Source: Paracoccus ravus (GTDB lineage Bacteria > Pseudomonadota > Alphaproteobacteria > Rhodobacterales > Rhodobacteraceae). From it: 64,000 nucleotides of DNA. Position numbers and translations under genes: made by a program. The notes beneath the pieces were generated by a model. The model did no database searches and had not been told where the DNA came from. It saw nothing but the letters and a program-made list of their open reading frames with translations. Positions 59,077 to 64,000 of this stretch are shown one piece after another; position 1 is the first letter of the stretch; the number at the start of each line of letters is the position of its first letter. The stretch covers positions 62,001-126,000 of the forward strand of contig NZ_SDEB01000006.1 of the NCBI RefSeq assembly GCF_004522175.1. Direction: 5' to 3'.

Positions 59077-59823
59077 ATGCCGCTGGAACTCGTCCCCATC
59101 CGTTGTCTGACAGACAATTTCGCCTGGCTCGTGCATGGCAATGGCCAGACCGCGCTGATCGACGCGCCGGAAGCCGCGCCGATCCTGGCCGAGCTTGCGG
59201 CGCGCGGCTGGTCGCTCGACCTGATCGCGCTGACGCATCACCATGACGATCACATTCAGGCCGTGCCCGATCTGGTCGCCATGACCGGGGCAAAGGTCAT
59301 GGGCAATGCCGATGACGCCGCGCGACTTCCGCCACTCGACATTTCCACCCGCCCCGGCGAGACCGTGACGATCTGCGGCGAAGAGGCGGCGGTGATCGAC
59401 GTTTCCGGGCATACGATCGGCCACGTCGCCTATCACCTGCCGGGCTCTAAGATGGCCTTCACCGCCGATAGCCTGATGGCGATCGGATGCGGACGGCTCT
59501 TCGAGGGAACGCCGGAAATGATGTGGGAAAGCCTCTCGCGCCTCAATGCCCTGCCCGGCGAGACACTGATCTGCTCGGGCCATGACTATTGCCGGGGCAA
59601 TGGCGCATTCGCCCTTTCGATCGAGCCCGGCAATGATGCATTGAGGCAACGGCTGGCCGAGACCGCCGCCGGAAACCGGATCTGCGCCCGTGCCACGCTG
59701 GATGAGGAACGCGCGACCAATCCGTTCCTCCGCATCGCGGAATTGCGCGAGGCGCTTGCGATGGGTTCGGCCGATGATGTCGCTGTTTTTGCTGAAATTC
59801 GCGCGCGAAAGGACAGGTTCTGA
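59077..59823 (+). CDS. gloB: Hydroxyacylglutathione hydrolase (glyoxalase II)
   Basis: GloB hydrolyses S-lactoylglutathione to lactate and glutathione in methylglyoxal detoxification. The 248-residue protein starts at the ATG at 59077 (MPLELVPIRCLTDNFAWLVH). The binuclear metal site is THHHDDH (H54, H56, D58, H59), followed by DVSGHTIGHVAYHLPGSKMAFTADSLMAIGCGRLFEG and the ICSGHDYCRGN motif. The C-terminal helical domain ends EERATNPFLRI... The adjacent divergent methyltransferase is 51 bases away. Confidence 0.95.
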   Translation: MPLELVPIRCLTDNFAWLVHGNGQTALIDAPEAAPILAELAARGWSLDLIALTHHHDDHIQAVPDLVAMTGAKVMGNADDAARLPPLDISTRPGETVTICGEEAAVIDVSGHTIGHVAYHLPGSKMAFTADSLMAIGCGRLFEGTPEMMWESLSRLNALPGETLICSGHDYCRGNGAFALSIEPGNDALRQRLAETAAGNRICARATLDEERATNPFLRIAELREALAMGSADDVAVFAEIRARKDRF

Positions 59824-59903
59824 GCATTTCGCCGCATTGCAGCAAGGAAATTCTTGCATCTCGTATCCCGGATCGTCGCGGTGACGGACCGCGTGCTGCC
59901 CTG

Positions 59904-59934
59904 CTTGAAATTCCGGCAAGCGGCAATCACATCT
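59904..59934 (+). promoter_or_regulatory. Candidate heat-shock (RpoH) promoter of clpA
   Basis: CTTGAAA, 16 bases, then TCACATCT match the sigma-32 pattern CTTGAAA-N11-16-CCCCATNT at most positions. It would give a leader of about 140 bases before clpA. ClpA is a typical heat-shock gene, which supports the reading. The 260-base gap holds no gene I accept. Confidence 0.4.
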
Positions 59935-60083
59935 CATTCAACCATCGGAGTTTCGGCGGAAGCCAAGGCAGATACCGCTTGAATTGCGCGAGATTCCACC
60001 AATTCTTTATGTATCGTGACAGTCTGGTCAGGTGGACCGCCTTGCGTGGCCCATACCGCCAGCCGACTGACAGGAGCTGAATC

Positions 60084-62402
60084 GTGCCGTCCTTTTCGAA
60101 CACTTTGGAACAGGCAATCCATTCCGCGCTGGCTTTGGCCAATGAGCATCGTCATGAACTCGCCACGCTCGAGCATCTGCTGCTCGCGCTGACCGATGAG
60201 CCTGACGCAGTCAAGGTGATGCGCGCCTGCAACGTCGATCTGGACGAATTGCGCCGCATGCTCGTCGAATTCATCGAGGACGACCTTTCCACGCTCATCA
60301 CCGATGTCGAAGGCTCCGAAGCCGTACCGACCGCCGCCTTCCAGCGCGTGATCCAGCGCGCGGCGATCCATGTCCAGTCCTCGGGCCGGACCGAGGTGAC
60401 GGGCGCGAATGTGCTGGTGGCGATCTTTGCCGAGCGCGAGTCGAACGCCGCCTTCTTCCTGCAGGAACTGGACATGACCCGTTACGACGCGGTCAATTTC
60501 ATCGCCCATGGCGTGGCCAAGAACCCGTCCTTTTCCGAGAACCGGACGGTGCAGGGGGCCGAGCATCCCGAAGAGGCGCAGACCGAGCAGCCGGCCTCGA
60601 AGGATGAATCCGCGCTGTCGAAATATTGCGTCAACCTGAACAAGAAGGCATCTAAGGGCGATGTCGACCCGCTGATCGGCCGCGCCGACGAGGTCGAGCG
60701 CTGCATTCAGGTTCTCTGCCGCCGCCGCAAGAACAACCCGCTGCTGGTCGGCGATCCCGGCGTCGGCAAGACCGCCATCGCCGAGGGGCTGGCGCTGAAA
60801 ATCACCCGAGGCGAGACGCCTGACGTGCTGGCTGGTTCCACCATCTTCTCGCTCGACATGGGCGCGCTGTTGGCCGGGACCCGCTATCGCGGCGATTTCG
60901 AGGAACGCCTGAAGGCCGTCGTCAAAGAGCTTGAGGATCACCCCGACGCGATCCTCTTCATCGACGAGATCCATACCGTGATCGGCGCGGGCGCGACCTC
61001 GGGCGGCGCGATGGATGCCTCGAACCTGCTGAAACCGGCTTTGTCGGGCGGCAAGCTGCGCTGCATGGGCTCGACGACTTATAAAGAGTTCCGCCAGCAT
61101 TTCGAGAAAGACCGCGCCCTGTCCCGTCGCTTCCAGAAGATCGACGTGAACGAGCCGACCGTGCCCGACACGATCAAGATCCTGATGGGCCTGAAGCCCA
61201 GCTTCGAGAAGCATCACGATCTGCGCTATACCAATGATGCGATCCGCATGGCAGTCGAGCTTTCGGCGCGCTACATCCATGACCGCAAGCTGCCCGACAA
61301 GGCCATCGACGTGATCGATGAGGCCGGTGCCGCCCAGCATCTGGTTTCGGAAAGCAAGCGTCGCAAGACCATCGGCCCGAAAGAGATCGAAGCCGTCGTC
61401 GCCAAGATCGCCCGCATCCCCCCGAAAAGCGTCTCCAAGGACGATGCGGCGGTGCTGAAGGATCTCGAGGCCACGCTTAAGCGTCTGGTGTTTGGTCAGG
61501 ATGCCGCGATCGAGGCGCTATCCTCGTCGATCAAGCTGGCGCGTGCGGGCCTGCGCGAGCCCGAAAAACCCATCGGCAACTATCTCTTCGCGGGTCCGAC
61601 CGGAGTCGGCAAGACCGAGGTGGCCAAGCAACTCGCCTCGACTCTGGGCGTCGAACTGCTGCGCTTCGACATGTCGGAATACATGGAGAAGCACGCGGTC
61701 AGCCGCCTGATCGGTGCGCCTCCAGGCTATGTCGGCTTTGATCAGGGTGGACTCCTGACTGACGGCGTGGACCAGCACCCGCATTGCGTGCTGCTGCTCG
61801 ACGAGATCGAAAAGGCGCATCCGGACGTCTATAATATCCTGTTGCAGGTGATGGATAACGGCAAGCTGACCGACCATAACGGGCGTCAGGTCGATTTCCG
61901 CAATGTGATCCTGATCATGACCTCGAATGCGGGCGCTGCCGATCAGGCCAAGGCCGCCTTCGGCTTTGGTCGCGACCGTCGCGAGGGCGAGGATACCGCC
62001 GCCATCGAACGCACCTTCACGCCCGAGTTCCGCAACCGTCTGGATGCGGTGATCAGCTTCGCGCCCCTCTCGCGCGAGATCATCGTGCAGGTGGTCGAGA
62101 AGTTCGTTCTGCAACTGGAAGCCCAGCTGATCGACCGTGGCGTCCATATCGAACTGACCTCCGAGGCCGCGCATTGGCTGGCTGAAAAGGGCTATGACGA
62201 CAAGATGGGCGCGCGTCCGCTGGGCCGCGTCATTCAGGAAACGATCAAGAAGCCGCTGGCCGAGGAACTTCTCTTCGGTCGCCTCACCAAAGGCGGCGTG
62301 GTCCGCGTCCGGATCGAAGAGGACAAGCCCGTCTTCGACATTACCGGCCCCGAGACCCCGCGCATCAGCAAGTCAAAGCCGCCGCTTCTGACGGCGGATT
62401 GA
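60084..62402 (+). CDS. clpA: ATP-dependent Clp protease ATP-binding subunit ClpA
   Basis: ClpA unfolds substrates and feeds them to ClpP. The start is GTG at 60084 with AGGAG 8 bases upstream, giving [36 protein letters not shown] and 772 residues. After the Clp N domain and a linker near residue 170, AAA module 1 has Walker A GDPGVGKT (223-230) and Walker B LFIDE (291-295). Module 2 has Walker A GPTGVGKT (504-511) and [11 protein letters not shown]. The ClpP-docking loop reads FGF at 626-628 where IGL or IGF is usual. No clpS gene precedes it, unlike the common clpS-clpA order. Confidence 0.96.
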   Translation: MPSFSNTLEQAIHSALALANEHRHELATLEHLLLALTDEPDAVKVMRACNVDLDELRRMLVEFIEDDLSTLITDVEGSEAVPTAAFQRVIQRAAIHVQSSGRTEVTGANVLVAIFAERESNAAFFLQELDMTRYDAVNFIAHGVAKNPSFSENRTVQGAEHPEEAQTEQPASKDESALSKYCVNLNKKASKGDVDPLIGRADEVERCIQVLCRRRKNNPLLVGDPGVGKTAIAEGLALKITRGETPDVLAGSTIFSLDMGALLAGTRYRGDFEERLKAVVKELEDHPDAILFIDEIHTVIGAGATSGGAMDASNLLKPALSGGKLRCMGSTTYKEFRQHFEKDRALSRRFQKIDVNEPTVPDTIKILMGLKPSFEKHHDLRYTNDAIRMAVELSARYIHDRKLPDKAIDVIDEAGAAQHLVSESKRRKTIGPKEIEAVVAKIARIPPKSVSKDDAAVLKDLEATLKRLVFGQDAAIEALSSSIKLARAGLREPEKPIGNYLFAGPTGVGKTEVAKQLASTLGVELLRFDMSEYMEKHAVSRLIGAPPGYVGFDQGGLLTDGVDQHPHCVLLLDEIEKAHPDVYNILLQVMDNGKLTDHNGRQVDFRNVILIMTSNAGAADQAKAAFGFGRDRREGEDTAAIERTFTPEFRNRLDAVISFAPLSREIIVQVVEKFVLQLEAQLIDRGVHIELTSEAAHWLAEKGYDDKMGARPLGRVIQETIKKPLAEELLFGRLTKGGVVRVRIEEDKPVFDITGPETPRISKSKPPLLTAD

Positions 62403-62420
62403 TCCGGCAAGTTCGACACG

Positions 62421-62450
62421 AAAGGCGGCGCTGCGAAGCGCCGCCTTTTC
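62421..62450 (+). terminator. Intrinsic terminator of clpA
   Basis: A perfect 11-bp stem (AAAGGCGGCGC/GCGCCGCCTTT, 6-base loop) is followed by TCCTTT, 18 bases after the clpA stop. Confidence 0.88.
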
Positions 62451-62506
62451 CTTTGGAAGATGGTGGAAAACATCCCGCAAACCGGGGCAATGAACCCGCA
62501 GCCAAA

Positions 62507-64000
62507 TCAGCGCTTGGCGCGGCCCTCCTTGATCTTCGCCGCCAGTTCCTTGGCAACCGCGAAAGCGCCCTTGATGCGGTCGGCATCCGAGGGCCAGTCC
62601 TGCAGCACCACGATCTTGTTGTCGGTGACCTTCGCCTGCCCCTTCTGGTCATGGATGAATTCGACAAGGCCCGCGGGATTCGGGAATTTGTCGCCGTGGA
62701 ACTGGATGGTGACACCCTTCGGCCCGGCATCCAGCTTCGAGATATTCGCCCGCTTCGCCATGGCCTTGATGCGGATGACCAGCAGAAGCGTATTCACCTC
62801 GCGCGGCAGCGGGCCGAAACGGTCGATCAATTCGGCGGCGAAGCCTTCGAGTTCCACCTTGGTCGTCAGTTCCGCCAGCCGCCTGTATAGCCCCAGCCGG
62901 ACATCCAGATCAGGAATATAGCTTTCGGGGATCGTCACCGGCACGCCGAGATTCAATTGCGGTGCCCATTCATCCTCGGGCGTGCCTTCGATCTCGCCGG
63001 ATTTCAGCTTGGCGATCGTTTCCTCCAGCATTTGCTGGTAAAGCTCGAAGCCGACCTCCTTGATATGGCCGGATTGTTCTTCGCCCAAGAGGTTCCCCGC
63101 GCCGCGCAGGTCCAAGTCCTGCGAGGCAAGGTTGAAGCCCGCGCCAAGACTGTCGATCGCGCCCAGGAATTTCAGCCGCCGCATCGCCTGCGGGGTCAGC
63201 GGCACGCGGGGTTTCGTCGTGAGATAGCAATAGGCCCGCGTCTTCGAGCGCCCCACCCGGCCCCGGATCTGGTAAAGCTGCGCCAGGCCGAACATATCGG
63301 CGCGCCAGACCACCATCGTATTCGCGGTCGGGATGTCGAGGCCCGATTCCACGATGGTCGTGGCCAGAAGCACATCCGCGCCCCGGTCGTAAAAGGCATT
63401 CATCCGGCTATCCAGATCGCCCGCCGCCAATTGTCCATGAGCAACGATGGTGCTGACCTCGGGGACATGCTCTTTCAGCCAGTCCTCGACCTCGGGCAGG
63501 TCCGACAGGCGCGGCACGACGAAGAAGCTCTGCCCGCCGCGATATTTCTCGCGCAGCAAAGCCTCACGGATCGTCACGCTGTCGAACTCGCTGACATAGG
63601 TGCGGATCGCGAGCCGGTCCACCGGGGGGGTCCCGATGATCGACAGGTCCCGCACGCCTGTCAGCGATAGCTGCAAGGTCCGCGGAATCGGCGTGGCGGT
63701 CAGGGTCAGGACATGGATGTCACTGCGCAACTCCTTGAGCCGCTCCTTATGGGCGACACCGAAATGCTGTTCCTCATCGACGATCAGCAGGCCAAGATTC
63801 TTGAACCGCACCTGCTTGGCCAAGACCGCATGGGTGCCGACGACGATATCGACCGTGCCTTCGGCGAGGCCCTTGCGGGTCTCGGTCGCGTCCTTGGCGG
63901 AAACGAAGCGCGAGAGCGGGCGGACATTGATCGCCGTGCCCCGGAAACGCTCGGCGAATGTGCGAAAATGCTGGCGCGCCAGCAGCGTCGTGGGCGCGAC
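62507..64000 (-). CDS. mfd: Transcription-repair coupling factor Mfd (N-terminal part beyond the right edge)
   Basis: Mfd removes stalled RNA polymerase and recruits UvrA to damage. The reverse strand is open from the right edge to a stop at 62507: 497 residues, the C-terminal half of a protein of about 1,150. Helicase motifs visible are VGTHAVL, LLIVDEEQHFGVAHKERLK (DEEQ box), LTLTATPIPRTLQLSL, VVESGLDIPTANTMVV-type residues (ATTIVESGLDIPTANT) and QIRGRVGRSKTRAYCY. The TRCF C-terminal domain follows (GEIEGTPEDEWAPQLNLGVPVTIPESYIPDLDVRLGLYRRLA). RecG-like motors share these boxes, but the C-terminal domain settles Mfd. Confidence 0.95.
   Translation of the reverse strand, partial: VAPTTLLARQHFRTFAERFRGTAINVRPLSRFVSAKDATETRKGLAEGTVDIVVGTHAVLAKQVRFKNLGLLIVDEEQHFGVAHKERLKELRSDIHVLTLTATPIPRTLQLSLTGVRDLSIIGTPPVDRLAIRTYVSEFDSVTIREALLREKYRGGQSFFVVPRLSDLPEVEDWLKEHVPEVSTIVAHGQLAAGDLDSRMNAFYDRGADVLLATTIVESGLDIPTANTMVVWRADMFGLAQLYQIRGRVGRSKTRAYCYLTTKPRVPLTPQAMRRLKFLGAIDSLGAGFNLASQDLDLRGAGNLLGEEQSGHIKEVGFELYQQMLEETIAKLKSGEIEGTPEDEWAPQLNLGVPVTIPESYIPDLDVRLGLYRRLAELTTKVELEGFAAELIDRFGPLPREVNTLLLVIRIKAMAKRANISKLDAGPKGVTIQFHGDKFPNPAGLVEFIHDQKGQAKVTDNKIVVLQDWPSDADRIKGAFAVAKELAAKIKEGRAKR

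Noticed and set aside
59927..60142. 71-codon reverse frame between gloB and clpA
   Set aside because: It overlaps the clpA start and its upstream region, has no recognised family and no good ribosome site.

Overview
This 64 kb window reads as ordinary chromosome from a high-GC alphaproteobacterium of the Rhodobacterales, most like Paracoccus or a close relative. That is an inference from gene content and order: an F1-only ATP synthase operon (atpHAGDC) without F0 genes, a hisBH/hisAFE cluster, a fumC-DUF4169-RHH trio, a betIBA/choXWV divergon, olsB, sspB of the alpha type and a class I FbaB aldolase. Coding density is very high. Many genes overlap by 1-11 bases, and strong Shine-Dalgarno sequences decide several TTG or GTG starts. 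No phage, plasmid, CRISPR, toxin-antitoxin or defence locus was found.

Layout: 1-6.6 kb holds the N-terminal five sixths of carB (cut by the left edge) and a sulfate ABC operon, sbp-cysT-cysW-cysA. 6.7-9.6 kb holds zapA with a coiled-coil partner gene and a BCCT-type osmolyte transporter. 9.7-13.9 kb holds histidine genes (hisB, hisH, then hisA, hisF, hisE), with a secreted DUF2147 gene between the two blocks and an MgtC-like gene at the end. 13.9-18.8 kb holds rnd, tgt, olsB, msrB, a BamE-like lipoprotein gene and yceD. 18.8-25.5 kb is a glycine-betaine synthesis and choline uptake module: betI-betB-betA divergent from choX-choW-choV, with a perfect dyad between them. 25.5-28.5 kb holds a DUF1127 small protein behind a structured gap, an EamA transporter and a LysE-family exporter divergent from an ArgP/LysG-like regulator.

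28.5-33.7 kb holds yebC, fumC with two small coupled genes, a PmtA-like methyltransferase, sspB, two tandem tRNA-Asp genes and an alanine-rich PRC-barrel protein. 33.8-42.5 kb holds anmK, tyrS, a GFA-family gene, a YaiI gene, two overlapping cyclophilins, pgk, fbaB and ftsY; a 660-base gap between pgk and fbaB looks like a decayed insertion sequence. 42.6-53 kb holds an RND efflux pair, tRNA-Tyr, rlmB, a YHS protein, a possible small RNA, a CoA-binding protein, prs, a DsbA-fold isomerase with a hydrolase, and an H-type lectin gene. 53-64 kb holds atpHAGDC, a methyltransferase, gloB, clpA and the 3' part of mfd (cut by the right edge).

How the genes work together: choline taken up by ChoXWV (and perhaps the BCCT carrier) would be oxidised to glycine betaine by BetA and BetB under BetI control. 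Pgk and FbaB serve central carbon metabolism, and FumC the citric acid cycle. Nothing here stands out as a new multi-gene system. The observations most worth a second look are regulatory or structural: the hairpin-rich gap before the DUF1127 gene, a two-hairpin RNA candidate at 49.5 kb, the insertion-sequence scar, a repeated intergenic element, a yebC terminator inside a neighbouring gene, an altered ClpP-docking loop in ClpA, and conserved small genes of unknown role beside fumC, zapA and the ATP synthase operon.
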